A stretch of 64,000 nucleotides of DNA, from NCBI GenBank assembly GCA_964019425.1, contig OZ025796.1:806001-870000 (forward strand). Reading direction: 5' to 3'. The stretch's first letter is position 1, and the number at the start of each line of letters is the position of its first letter. The stretch comes from Flectonema sp. DT1601 (lineage: Eukaryota; Euglenozoa; Diplonemea; Diplonemida; Diplonemidae). Both the position numbers and the translations under genes were made by a program. Under the pieces are notes generated by a model. The model made no database searches. It saw only the letters and a program-made list of their open reading frames with translations, and had not been told where the DNA came from. Positions 30,083-40,677 of the stretch are shown here, piece after piece.

Positions 30083-33000
30083 TCATCGCATGGGTTGAGA
30101 AGGAGATTCCGGAGGAGTATGAACCTCAACAGAACGGTTAAAGTTCATTTTACTATTCGGGGATCGAATACAAGAAGTAGTAACATCTCCTTGAGTAGGT
30201 GAACAGATGCTGGAGTTCAGAGAGGAACATCTGGATGAACGTGGACTCTCAAGTTGATTTCCAAATGAAAACTTCTTCCGATAAATATTAACAGTTGATC
30301 CACACGAAGAGCCTTGAAGAGAGTTTTGAACACTACTTCCTGTTTTACAAGAAGGTCTTCTGAGTACAAGACTAATTCTTGGAGATGCTCTTGGGGAACT
30401 TTGTAGACTGTCACCTGTTCGACTATCACCTGTTCTACTGTGAGTTCTCTCCCTGATGATGCTTGTTCTCGTAGACCCCAACGATCCTTTTGGTGTTTCG
30501 ACAGTTCTACGTAATGAGTCGCGAGTGAGTCGCGAGAAAACGTCACCAGAAACGGAGGAAAAACTCTCGACTGCGCTGCTCTTTCGTCGAGTAGATGAAT
30601 AACTGGCTTTGTCACTACTCTGATGGGTACTTTTGAGCGAGGAAACTGCCTCTCTCAGCCACAGCAGAAAAATTACGAAGTGAGCAACCATAGAATCAGT
30701 GAGAAGTTGAACAGATTTCCCGACTTCCTCTGATTTATTAAAAGGTGTCTTCTTCTTAAGAATTGCCAGCAAATCCGTAGCGACGTTGTTTTTATTGATG
30801 CTGCTTCTTCGTTGCCCATTTCCGTTACCTTTTATCAAATTGAGCCACTTTGATATTGACGAGTCCCTCATTGTACTATTTTCAACACATTCCCTAACGA
30901 TGTTACAAAAGACTCTACAAAGTCGATGGACTGCCAGGACGTGTGACTGCTCTGGGCAGGTTTTCCCCATTGTTTTTGATTCAGTTTTTCTAGATAATGA
31001 AGACGGTTGAGGGACGTCATTTTTTACAACCGTTTGCGTTGATCTGTTAACAACATTACTACTCAACCGTCTACGAGATTGTTTATAAACTGCGTAGACG
31101 GCTTCATCCAGAGTGACGGTTTGCAACGCAAACTTCTTAAGGACAGGGGTAGCGGTTGGTTTTACATCGAATAATCCCATGCAGCAGTTTTCGAGTGTTT
31201 GACGTAAGGTTCTTCTTGATAGAGGAATAAGTATTTGGATTTTTTTAAAAACAGATGTTCTTTCTCGCGTTGAATCACCTGCTGAAAAGTCGACAGTACA
31301 GATCTCAGAATGTGATTTTAATATTTCGTATTCATTGGATTGCCGACCTTGTGCTGTGTCTTCGATTGATTGAAATAAAAAGTATCGTCCAAGAAGACTA
31401 ACTGGATAGGCTTGATGCAAACTGATATCAGGATACTCTTCAACCACACCTAAATACATTATCGCGTATGGGATAGAATAATCTTTTTGATCTTCATGAA
31501 ATGATAAAGCATCCTTAGCTGCATCAGATAACAGTGTCTGACCAGCACAGGCATAGTCAGCCATGATTGAAGTAAATGAGACTTCAGGTCCGTGATATGT
31601 AACTTGTTTTGAAAACAGATCAACAGATCGTTGAGCTTTTGGCATCACATGCATTGCTATTCGAACTTGTAAACCAGAAAGAACTATCTCTCCATCCCAT
31701 GATTGTGATTCTATATACTGAGTTAGTAATTCTGAATTAAAATTACCATCTTGCAATGTTTGTTGAACATGTAAACACCAATCAAATGCACTAATAATAT
31801 CATTCGTGATCGCCATTGCCTTGCCGTTTGTAATTCGAATATAAGGAATAGCATAGCAAGTAGATGATTCATTTAGTAAATCTCTGTAGTACGATTCGAT
31901 AGAATGCCAGTCTGTGTCAGAAAGTGATGATTTAATCTCTTCGTGACTTACAACTTCAATTATAACAACAGCTACCTCACCTTCCGGATACAAAAAGTCA
32001 TCCGCTGGTATTTCATCGTCGTATTCTTCTTGTGGAGATGGTTGTTTTTCATTTGATGGTTTTGTTGGTTGTTTTGCAGCTTCAAAAGTTTTTTGACGAT
32101 CCTCCAACACTTTTGGTACCAAACAAAATATCTCAACCTCGTCTGCGATACCCTTCAGCCTTACAGTGTTGAAGTGAGACACAATAGGGTTGCCTAATGC
32201 TGGTAAATATTTTACAATAGAATCGACGATGTCGTAGGTCGCTGATATCATTCCTCCAACAGCTTGAGACTCAACTCTGGCTGCTTTGTTAACCGTGGGA
32301 CCAAAGTAGTCAATCCTACCTGTGCATGGATCTTTTTGAGAGAGAGGAACTCCACTATCGATACCTATCCTAACTCTCAAACCATTCCACAGATGTGTTG
32401 GAATTCCTGCGAGTTCTGTGTCGCAGTAACCCTCAGGAAGGTTCAATACGTCTTTTGGGTTTGTTGATGATGCAGTTTTCGGTCTCAGTGCTGTTTTTAA
32501 TTTATAATTGTTAGGAGTTTTAAGGACAACTTTTTTTTTAAAAATATTAATTTCAGACTCTAAATGTATACAAACCTTTGAGATTACTGCTACGTTCAGT
32601 ACAACATTCAGCTACAGTGAGAAGATCTGCAGGCCAGTCTTGTTCGAGTAGCTTTAGTTGTATTGCTAGTGAACACCCAACAGCAAAACGAGGTTCTGAA
32701 AAAGCGACCATGAAAGCATCACCGATGGTCTTCACTTCATAACCATGATATCTGGATATACATGAACGAATTAGTTTATTATGAGCAGTTAGTGATAAAG
32801 TCATAGCAGCTGGTTGTTGTTCCCAAATATTTGTACTTCCTTGAATGTCTGTGAATATTAATGTAACCTTACCAGTTGGAGCAATAACTTCACCAGGATT
32901 ACTAGAAATTGACATCCTGTTTGATAATCTAACAGTTGACACTGCAGCCTTTAGGGTGTGAACTCTTCCCGTCAGTCTTGAAATGTCACTTCCATTTTCC

Positions 33001-33701
33001 TTTATCTGTCTACGATTATTCGGGTTAGAGGCTACTCGCAAAGCCTCAGTCATCTTTTCAGTAAGGGTTTTTATTTGTAGTTCAGCAGATTGAAGATCTT
33101 CTTTCAGATTTGATATTGTTCTCGTCTGTCGAGTTAGCTGCTCGTTGGCGGCCGAAGCTGCCGAACGCTGATTCTCAATTTCGATGAGAAATAATTGAAT
33201 TTGAAGTATTAGTTGCCTTTCGTATTCTTTACTATCATTGTGAGGAATGTAAGAAGTACTTGTTGAGGAGGTGGAGGACTCATCTGGGAGACACATCCCT
33301 CGAGCAACAGAAAGGTTTCTCGTTAGAATTCGAAGTTGATCAACACAGTTCGTAAGAGTTGCGTGTTCGCTTAGAAGGAGTTCAACTGTTCTTGGGGTCT
33401 GAGAGTCTTCTAAATTATCTATTTCATTTTTTTCTGTTTCAACAACGAGTCTTGCCGTTGCTGTTGCTCTAACCGACTTCTTACCACAGCCACATTTAGA
33501 ACACAAAGGATACATTTGATTTCCTCGATCAATCATCGCCGTTGCCTTTTCAAAATGTCTTTCCTTTCTGCGAAGCGGAGCTGTTCCTGGTCTGGGTATC
33601 GAAACTACCAATGGCGATTTCCATTTCTCTTCAATTCTCGTTTCATCCGCCAGTAGTGACGCCACATCAATATCGTTAAGTGGTTCTAATTTTCGTACCA
33701 T
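30083..33701 (-). CDS. Soluble class III nucleotide cyclase with tandem cyclase domains, two exons (1177 aa)
   Basis: Exon 1 is 32576-33701 and exon 2 is 30083-32490, joined across an 85-nt intron (32491-32575, GTTTGT...AAAAACAG, phase 1) that falls inside the first cyclase domain. Residues about 150-215 are coiled coil. Domain 1 (about 278-490) has both metal-binding aspartates (LIFTDIQGST, D285; KTIGDAFM, D328), the adenine-type lysine EVK, and the NKAAR block (N443, R447), so it should be active, most likely as an adenylyl cyclase. Domain 2 (about 545-770) keeps the fold (VAVVIIEVVSHEEI; LQVRIAMHVMP; VSFTSIMADYA) but lacks these residues. No membrane span is present. The Ser/Arg-rich C-terminus is probably regulatory. 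Confidence 0.88.
32491..32575 (-). other. Cis intron of the cyclase gene
   Basis: An 85-nt intron, GTTTGTATAC...TAAATTAAAAACAG, with a CTAAC branch-like motif about 20 nt from the acceptor. It interrupts the cyclase domain between ...RSSNLK and ALRPKT.... Without removal the domain would be split by a stop codon, so the intron is required for a functional protein. Confidence 0.88.
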
Positions 33702-34247
33702 TTCATTTCATATTGTGGTGTTTATTTCTTTTTATGAGCGATAATTAACATTAGTCGTATTCTACTCATCTTATGTATTTCTAATAATTTTTTTTTTTCG
33801 CATTTAACAAGTATTGCAAGAACGAAAAAGAATGTTGGGCAGCACATGTAAACCTGCTTTAGCTTTATCAGTTTAAGTCGGTTCACAGGTTTCGTGACAC
33901 AAACAAAACATCACAGTGTTGTATCACCATTTTCTGTATTGTTTATGATAAAGCCAATTCTTTTTCTTTTTTATACAACAAAAAAAAAAACAAAAAAAAA
34001 AACGACACGTTGTTAATAATTTTTTAGTACTCGCATAACGCACTCATCATTGCCCGAAACGCAAAGCAACAGCAGCAACAACAATTAAAAAAAAAAGAGG
34101 AAAAAAAATTAAAATGAACAATAAATACAATCTATTATGTAATTAAGCGAATGAAAGATTCAATATGTTTATACAAATAAAACCTTTATAAAAAATGACA
34201 TCGAAATATTAATTTATAATAAAAGGGTGTCGTTCAAAAGTTCCTTC
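33702..34247. other. Intergenic
   Basis: AT-rich, with T run 33789-33799, A runs near 33978-34001 and 34088-34111. No coding signal, no recognised RNA. Confidence 0.55.
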
Positions 34248-36935
34248 TTATCTTTCAGAAAACCTCAATAAAAGAGTAGGTACAGTAGATGATATATTTC
34301 TAACATCATCACACGAAGTAACACTCTTACTTCCAATGTGTGTTAGTTTCATACCAACACACTTAGTGAGACCTGAAGTGCTCGCTGGAGTGCCAGACTC
34401 AACTGCTTCTAAAGTGAGATCTGACTCACCTGCGAATTTGCAACCCAGAGAAGTATTTGATGATTTTGTTACTAAGAATTCTAAATATTCAGATCGAGGA
34501 CTCGAACTGATCGATAAGCTCATGAAGGAGGATTCTCTATCTGGAGAATGTGTTACTCTGTAACTCGATGCGGAGACTGCTCGCAGTGATACCTGCAGGC
34601 GGCGAGTTGTGACATCACAGAATTCTGCCTCCGCTCTGGCTGAATGTATGTTGGCTTCAGATTCGGATATCTCACCGGCGGTCATTTTTTTAGCGTTTTT
34701 AACAAAATAATCCTCCAACATCTCAACCTTCTCCCACGCTTCAGCAGAAGCTCGTTCAGCATCAATAAGCGCCTGGTCTTCATGAGGAGGAGACCACTCA
34801 GTCTGATGTAAGTTTCTCGGATTTACAATACTCGCCTCCTCATCAACATTCTCTCTGATGTTTATCGTTATTCGAGGTGGAGGACTGTGAGGATTGTGAG
34901 GACTGTGAGGACTGTGAGGACTGTGAGGACTGTGAGGACTGTGAGGACTGTGAGGACTGTGAGGATCACTTTTGTTATCATTGATTCGTATTCTCTCCCT
35001 GAAATTTGTTAAAGGAGCAGAGCTAGTCACGGTATCGATTATCTTTATCTTATCAGATTTATTTGAGAAAGTAACCCTTGCAGGTGGAGTAGTAACCTTC
35101 CTGTCATGTTGCTTAGAGATATCATTATTTGTTATGTCAGCTGCAGTACGAGGAGTTGATCGTTTCTGATTAGTGTTGTCATTTTGATTTGATAGTTCTC
35201 GTGAGTTAAATTGAACAGCAGAGGTCTTCTCTGTTGCTTCAGAGATATTAGTAGTTCGAGGTGTTGGATTTAATGGAGGCTTTCCTTCATCTTCAACAAT
35301 TGGAGAAGTTGCGATAGACTTCATGACTGGACTGAGTGAATTATTATGTTGACGCTGACTGATGTCAACATTAGTTGGAGTTGGTGTTTGTTGAGCTTCC
35401 ACATTGTTGTTGGGCTGAGTAAGGTTGTCTTCAGTGATAGGTTTTACTTTTGGGGTGTGCATCTGTAAGAATTTTAAACTGTCTGACTTTTCCGGAGTTG
35501 TAGTCGAAACCAGAATGAGAGAATTTCCCTTTTCAGTATTTACACTTTCTGTGTTACTCCCATCAGGTTTTTTCATAAATATTGGAAGCAACGGTGGAGA
35601 CTCTGCCACTGTCGTTACCCTTCGCTGAGCTGTTGGTGTTCGAGATTTAATTGGAGTGCTGATCTTTTCATTTCGTTGTGATTTTAATTGTTGTAATCTA
35701 TCGGATAAATCCTCAAAGTCAGATGGTTGTTTAGTTTTGATCGGTGATTTTATTTTCTTTAACTTTTTGATTTCTTCCAACTGCTTTGCCAACTCTCTCA
35801 ACGAAATAGCCTCATCATTTGCAGATAATCTACTCCTTCCTGAACTCGATCGTTTTTTATTTTTAATACCATGTATTTGTTTTGATATTTCTGTTATTGC
35901 CCGAGCATCAGGATCAGGTATCGGGTCTGTCTGTGTGATATGTGTCTTTTTTGGAGCCATTTTCAAATTATTTTCAGCCTTCAACACCAACAAGTTTGAT
36001 CTGAGTTTTTGAAGCTCGGATTGGATTTCTATATTCGCATCTTTGGAACTTTGTAGTTCTTGTCGTAAGTCATCGATTGTTGTTTCTAAATTGGAAGTTG
36101 TGGACTGTAATGCGATTGTTGTGTCGCTGACCTCTTCTTCAAGAGAAGTACTGTCGTCATCGTTGTTGGTTAAGAACTTTTCTAAGTTGCGTAACTTTGG
36201 GAATCGACTTCTAGAATTCACAAGTCCATCAGAAATAGTTTCTCTACTCTGAGTTGGTGAATACATCTGTGGTATTGTTCTTCGCGGAGATTGAGATACC
36301 GATGGAGACAGCGATCCTTGAGCAGCAATACTCGCTGCGTGTCGGGCTAAAATCGCTTCAGCAGATACTAATTCCGGTTCAGAATGTTTGGAATCATCAC
36401 TCGCACAACTTTCACTATCACTATCAAATTCCTGATTTTTAAATAAAACTGCCGCCGCAGTAAAAGCTGCACTGTGACCCAATCTCAACGAGTTAAGTGG
36501 TTTCTCAATCTCATTATCAACAACGTCTGATGATTGACTTATGGTTTTGAGCTTTGAAATCAGAATCCACTTAGAAAAGTATTGCGATCTCAAGAATCTC
36601 TCATTACCTAACTGACTAGAGATAGCATACTGATTCTTTATGGTATAGTTAGAACTTGAGAAACAACGCTGCAGGTGATTAACGTACAGTTTTCTGTAGT
36701 ATTTTGATGCAAGTTGGTTACTCGCAGCCTTCATCAAAGGTTGGGCTATCCTTCTTAAATATATTCTTTTATTTCGATACCGTTGTAAACAATTATAACG
36801 TTGTGTGAGTAAACGTATTTCAGATAGTTTCACAAGGCTGTCTAGTAGAGGAGAATTCCCTTCCTTTGCCTTTAATAGTGTCATTTTATCCCAAAAAGCT
36901 GCATTCCTCCCCCACGACTTATCTTCAGAAGCCAT
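34248..36935 (-). CDS. PDZ-tailed scaffold-like protein with (SPH)n repeat (895 aa)
   Basis: A complete open frame from the ATG at 36935. The N-terminal 130 residues are basic and aromatic helices (RYNCLQRYRNKRIYLRRIAQ), reminiscent of IQ-type calmodulin sites. Residues about 265-320 are coiled coil. The long middle is Ser/Thr/Pro-rich and disordered, with two similar LAKQLEEIKKLKK-type blocks, and contains a tandem SPH tripeptide run. A helix follows (DAERASAEAWEKVEMLEDYF). The last 75 residues look like a PDZ domain: NTSLGCKFAGESDLTLEAVE, then SGLTKCVGMKLTHIGSKSV. A scaffold role is inferred from architecture; no orthologue is recognised. Confidence 0.75.
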   Translation of the reverse strand: MASEDKSWGRNAAFWDKMTLLKAKEGNSPLLDSLVKLSEIRLLTQRYNCLQRYRNKRIYLRRIAQPLMKAASNQLASKYYRKLYVNHLQRCFSSSNYTIKNQYAISSQLGNERFLRSQYFSKWILISKLKTISQSSDVVDNEIEKPLNSLRLGHSAAFTAAAVLFKNQEFDSDSESCASDDSKHSEPELVSAEAILARHAASIAAQGSLSPSVSQSPRRTIPQMYSPTQSRETISDGLVNSRSRFPKLRNLEKFLTNNDDDSTSLEEEVSDTTIALQSTTSNLETTIDDLRQELQSSKDANIEIQSELQKLRSNLLVLKAENNLKMAPKKTHITQTDPIPDPDARAITEISKQIHGIKNKKRSSSGRSRLSANDEAISLRELAKQLEEIKKLKKIKSPIKTKQPSDFEDLSDRLQQLKSQRNEKISTPIKSRTPTAQRRVTTVAESPPLLPIFMKKPDGSNTESVNTEKGNSLILVSTTTPEKSDSLKFLQMHTPKVKPITEDNLTQPNNNVEAQQTPTPTNVDISQRQHNNSLSPVMKSIATSPIVEDEGKPPLNPTPRTTNISEATEKTSAVQFNSRELSNQNDNTNQKRSTPRTAADITNNDISKQHDRKVTTPPARVTFSNKSDKIKIIDTVTSSAPLTNFRERIRINDNKSDPHSPHSPHSPHSPHSPHSPHSPHNPHSPPPRITINIRENVDEEASIVNPRNLHQTEWSPPHEDQALIDAERASAEAWEKVEMLEDYFVKNAKKMTAGEISESEANIHSARAEAEFCDVTTRRLQVSLRAVSASSYRVTHSPDRESSFMSLSISSSPRSEYLEFLVTKSSNTSLGCKFAGESDLTLEAVESGTPASTSGLTKCVGMKLTHIGSKSVTSCDDVRNISSTVPTLLLRFSER
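34881..34965 (+). repeat. 9-bp tandem repeat coding for (SPH)n
   Basis: About nine units of GAGGACTGT in plus-strand sense, nearly identical, with one unit carrying an A-to-T type change (GAGGATTGT, which replaces Ser by Asn). They lie within the PDZ-tailed protein and encode Ser-Pro-His repeats on the minus strand. Near-identity of the DNA suggests recent slippage expansion. Confidence 0.9.
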
Positions 36936-37198
36936 AATTATTTTTTTTTATTTTTGTTATATTTTCCGTGGCATTACTTGATTAGTGGGAAACGAGTTGT
37001 TTTAAATAAAAAAGAAGGTTCCCAAACACCAAAGTAAATATCTCAAATCAAATTTCACATAATATTTCTGCAAATTTAAAATAATAATTAAACAAACAAC
37101 TATAACAACAAGGATAGCAGTTTACGTACAATCTAAGGTGGGCTAGTTATTAAAAATGAATTATAAAGTTTGAATTATAAAAAAGTGCACTCAACTAA

Positions 37199-37876
37199 CT
37201 ATGCTGCTCGAAGTCTGACAGAAACTGGTTTACGACGAGAAGGAGAAGGAGTGTTTGGTGATTGCGATTTTTGAAATGCCCATCCTCGACTAGGGCTAAT
37301 CATGATAGCTGCTTCTGGTGATCCTTCACTGTGAAGCATTGAATGTGATTCAAGAAGGGCTTGTTCACGAAGAGCTGTTTCTTGTCTTCGTAGTTTCTTA
37401 TCAGGAGATACTGAAGGACTGATTGACGTTGCAGGAGGAGGAGGAGTGCTAACAACATAACTATTCTCTCTCTCTCTGCGAGTCGATTTCATTTCTAAGT
37501 CACGGATTATTTTATCCTTAGCAGCTGTGACTACGAGTAGTTCTGAGTGCTCTCTTTCAAGTTTTCTATATCTCTGAAGTAAAGCATCCATTAGCTGTTG
37601 TACATTAAGTAGTTGTTCAATAGTAACCTTCTCTTCTGAAGTAGGTGATTGTGATTGTGATTGTGATTGTGGTTGTTGTTGTTGTGATCGAGGAGGGCTG
37701 ACATCACGTAGTTTTAAAAATTGTTTTAAAGTAGTTGACAACAGCTCTTTATCATCAATCAACCCGCTCACGAGAGCTCCGACATCCGTGTCAACAGCTG
37801 CTGCTAATATTCTAGTCTTTTCGTAGTCTGTCATCTCTAATTGGGAAATGCTTTTTATTGTTTCTTCAGACGACAT
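37199..37876 (-). CDS. Coiled-coil protein, unknown (225 aa)
   Basis: A complete open frame from the ATG at 37876 (MSSEETIKSISQLEM). Residues about 10-60 are helical, followed by a Gln/Ser-rich run (QQQQPQSQSQSQS), then a coiled coil at about 85-135 (LLQRYRKLEREHSELL). The C-terminal third is Ser/Pro/Arg-rich with repeated SPS motifs. No known domain. Composition and frame length support a real gene; a cytoskeletal role is only suggested by the coiled coil. Confidence 0.7.
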   Translation of the reverse strand: MSSEETIKSISQLEMTDYEKTRILAAAVDTDVGALVSGLIDDKELLSTTLKQFLKLRDVSPPRSQQQQPQSQSQSQSPTSEEKVTIEQLLNVQQLMDALLQRYRKLEREHSELLVVTAAKDKIIRDLEMKSTRRERENSYVVSTPPPPATSISPSVSPDKKLRRQETALREQALLESHSMLHSEGSPEAAIMISPSRGWAFQKSQSPNTPSPSRRKPVSVRLRAA

Positions 37877-39412
37877 TTTTTTAGTTCTCCTGAAGGTAGA
37901 TGAAATAACTTTCTGATAGGAGTCAAGGGTGGGTAACTTTCATGGAATTTTTATATGTTTGTTTTCACTGTTATCAATAAATGTAATGTTACGTAATAAT
38001 TAAAAAACAATATTCCGACAGCTTCAGCCGTTTTTTACGGAACCAGCTACGTGTGTGTTGTGAGTGTGAAATAAGAAATCGTTTTCTCATTTATTCTTAT
38101 TTTTATTTTTTTTCTTTTCTTAGCGGCAATTCTCACTACCAGAACATCACGCCTTAGGTTCTTGGGAGTGAACACATGGGCAGGTCCCTTTCGTGAGTTT
38201 CCGCGTTGTGATTGAATGCGGCTTCAATCAAAAAGTCAAACGGCTTATAAAACAATAAAAAGTAATACAAATAGATAATAGGGATGGCAAAAAAAAAGGA
38301 GAAAAAAAACAAGTCAGTGTGAAGTGTGAATTGTCTTTTTTTTTTTTCCGCCGGGAAAATAATTTTTTTTAGCGAGAGGGAAAAATTCAAAAGCCTCAAA
38401 GGGAAAAAAAAACCCCTCATTCTTCATTCGGGTTTTTTTTTTTTTTTTTTTTTTGAGAATGAGAGCCTGAAATCTTTTTTTCTCTTTTTAAAAAAAAAAA
38501 ACCCTGCTTGACCCCATTTTCCTCGTAACACATACCAGGAAACAGATTACGGGACCAGAGCAGAGTATTTTTAAAAAAAAAGGGAAAAAAAAAAAAACAG
38601 ATCTCACTCTGCATTTTTTTTCCAGTTTCAGATAGCACCAAGAAGTAACAAGAAACGCACACACACATGGGATGGCTGCTAAACTGGTTTTGAAGGGATG
38701 CTTAAGAAAAACATATGGTATGGAGAGGAAGAGAGGAAACAAATAATGGCGGGGGGAAATCAAAAAAAAAAAAAAAGAAATGCATGAGAAGTAATTACCG
38801 GTATTGCACTAAGATAGATAAAAAAAACTCTGCAAAAGACTAAATAATTACGAACAAACAAACAAAAATATAAAAAATAAAAAAACGTTATGACTGCATT
38901 ACTGATGCACACATAACGAAAAACACACGAAAAGCTTCTCAACTCAAAATAAGTTCAATCACGCGAGAAAAGCCTAATTAGGTTGTCAAAAAAAAAGTCC
39001 GACAATTCGTAATGAAAAAAAAAAAAAAAAAAATATGACCCAGCAAAGTAGAATAATTATATCAAATCACACACCCAAGTTCCCCCAAACTCTTTTTCTT
39101 TTAAATAAAACATCAGTATCAAAGCAGTATTGTCACACAAAATAACAGTATCATGGCATACAGATATCACAAGTAACGCAAACAACTCACAAACAGCGAG
39201 TACATCACTCGCTATTCGAAACATGTAGGTGCTTGCTTTACGATGTGTATTCTAACCATGAAGTCACAAACGTCGGACTGACCTGCTCTCAAACTAATTC
39301 TTATCAACAGGAACATCAATTGGGTGTTTTCTATTTTGAGGAATACTTTCTTTTTTATGTTATTATTTATTATTTTATCACAAATATAAAAAAATAAAAA
39401 AAAAATTCAAGA
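37877..39412. other. Intergenic, 1.5 kb, homopolymer-rich; one GC-richer island
   Basis: Full of A/T homopolymers, including a run of 21 T (38432-38452) and several A runs. Apparent open frames of 60-90 codons here are Phe/Lys-rich artefacts. The exception is about 38125-38235, where base composition is balanced and two minus-strand frames are protein-like: one contains EAAFNHNAETHERDLPM, the other SRKGPAHVFTPKNLRRD. Neither has a convincing start or splice partner, so I do not call a gene. Confidence 0.5.
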
Positions 39413-39805
39413 CTAACAACCATCAACAGAATTACATGAATGAATTCCCATGAGTCGAATGTTGAAAGTTTTAGTCGCGTGAGGAATTCCCTGTTTGGCG
39501 TAAACCTCAGCAAGAGGTTGGTAGTGAGCAGCAGGACTGCATGTCACTTGAGCTGTTTCACCAACAGTCATGCTTCTTACACTCTCGTCTAAGCATTTAT
39601 CAATTCCTCCCATTCCAACTGGAAAGTAACCCTTTCCTGCATATGGCTTACCTTCTGGAGTTGTTCCTTCATACACAACTCTTGCTCTTTGTCCTCTCAA
39701 AGGGAACGTAGATCCATCACCAGGACTCAAAGTAGCAACTTTCACTCCATCAGCTGGAATTCTAATTGACTTTGGTTCGTTAGCGTAGGCTTGAGTGTTT
39801 CCCAT
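39413..39805 (-). CDS. FKBP-type peptidyl-prolyl isomerase (130 aa)
   Basis: A complete open frame from the ATG at 39805. A single FKBP domain spans nearly the whole protein: GQRARVVYEGTTPEGKPYAG, then IDKCLDESVRSMTVGETAQV and a final FNIRLMGI strand. Several FK506-pocket residues differ from FKBP12 (the usual VIxGW is GIDKC), so drug binding or full isomerase activity is uncertain. The N-terminus MGNTQAYA fits the N-myristoylation consensus, unusual for an FKBP and shared with two other proteins in this window. A pyrimidine-rich acceptor (TTTATTCTACCCACAG, AG ending at 39852) lies 47 nt upstream. Confidence 0.88.
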   Translation of the reverse strand: MGNTQAYANEPKSIRIPADGVKVATLSPGDGSTFPLRGQRARVVYEGTTPEGKPYAGKGYFPVGMGGIDKCLDESVRSMTVGETAQVTCSPAAHYQPLAEVYAKQGIPHATKTFNIRLMGIHSCNSVDGC

Positions 39806-39914
39806 TTTTTTTAAAAAAGTAATAAAAAAGGTATTTAAAAGGCGAATATACCTGTGGGTAGAATAAATGACAATTAAAGGAAACGAGAAAAACTGATAAA
39901 CCGGAACATTGAAA

Positions 39915-40547
39915 CTACGAAAACAGAATTATTAATAATGAAGGAAGTCTAAACTGACCTCCACCCGTATCTTGAAGAACGCAGTCGATATATGACTCAC
40001 CAGGTATTCCAGATGGAAACAGTTGAAGTGTTCCAGTAGTTGGATTTGAAATAGTGTTTTGCATATCTCTGAGGTTTATAATAACTGAAGAAGAAAACAA
40101 AACATCATTTGAAACAATACACTGAAGTGGACTGAATAAACTATCATTATTTTCATCCATAGCAGTCTGTGGTCCAGCTGACACATTTTGTAAGAAGTCT
40201 ACGTATTCTACTACTGACTGGTCAGCTGGGACATACAACACTTGTTCTTTCCACTGGGCTGTTGGGATATCATTTACTGGTTCAACTATGAGATTTAATT
40301 CATTATCTTTACACTTGATAATAACATCACCAACTGCATTGGAACGAATTGCTATAAACGGAGGTCTCGATCTTATGTAGACTGCTAATTGACCGTCGGC
40401 TAAACACTCCGACATTGTTGCAATACATTCTTGATTACCAACCCACGAGACGGTTTCAATCCCAGGGTTGTAAGGTGTTTCCCTTCCATCCTCTGGTACT
40501 TTAACTAAACAGGCGATAATAGCATTATATAAGAAGATTAACAACAT
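39915..40547 (-). CDS. Secreted cadherin-like domain protein or fragment (210 aa)
   Basis: An open frame from the ATG at 40547 with a hydrophobic N-terminus (MLLIFLYNAIIACLV) that could be a signal peptide. The rest matches, by eye, a cadherin-like/Ig-like repeat seen in large surface proteins: VPEDG, VEPVNDIPTAQW, VSAGPQTAMDEN, a Gly-Thr-Leu turn (TGTLQLFP) and a closing CVLQDTGGGQF. In such proteins the repeat normally recurs many times, but here there is about one and a half units and the frame ends in a hydrophobic, non-family tail (SLLIILFS). It may be a small secreted protein, a remnant of a larger gene, or one exon of a gene whose next exon I cannot find. Confidence 0.5.
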   Translation of the reverse strand: MLLIFLYNAIIACLVKVPEDGRETPYNPGIETVSWVGNQECIATMSECLADGQLAVYIRSRPPFIAIRSNAVGDVIIKCKDNELNLIVEPVNDIPTAQWKEQVLYVPADQSVVEYVDFLQNVSAGPQTAMDENNDSLFSPLQCIVSNDVLFSSSVIINLRDMQNTISNPTTGTLQLFPSGIPGESYIDCVLQDTGGGQFRLPSLLIILFS

Positions 40548-40677
40548 GGTAGATGGTTACTTTTACATTTTACCTGTCAGAGAGAAGTAATACATAACGT
40601 GATTCACGTGGACTGATCTCAAAAATACGAAAGTTTTCACCAGAGCGTGTAATGAATAAAGAAGTAAGGTTTAATTT

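Noticed and set aside
30083-32446. Two independent genes, one coding for the first and one for the second part of a cyclase
   Set aside because: The cyclase fold is cut in the middle and an in-phase GT-AG intron at 32491-32575 joins the halves.
38154-38942. Several 60-90-codon minus frames between 38.1 and 38.9 kb
   Set aside because: Made of Phe and Lys runs from homopolymers; no conserved-looking part apart from the island listed as a finding.
39830-39960. An intron linking the cadherin-like fragment at 39915-40547 to the FKBP gene
   Set aside because: A GTCAGT donor-like site and the CACAG acceptor at 39852 exist, but the join gives only six more codons before a stop, and the acceptor is pyrimidine-rich like the gene-leading sites.
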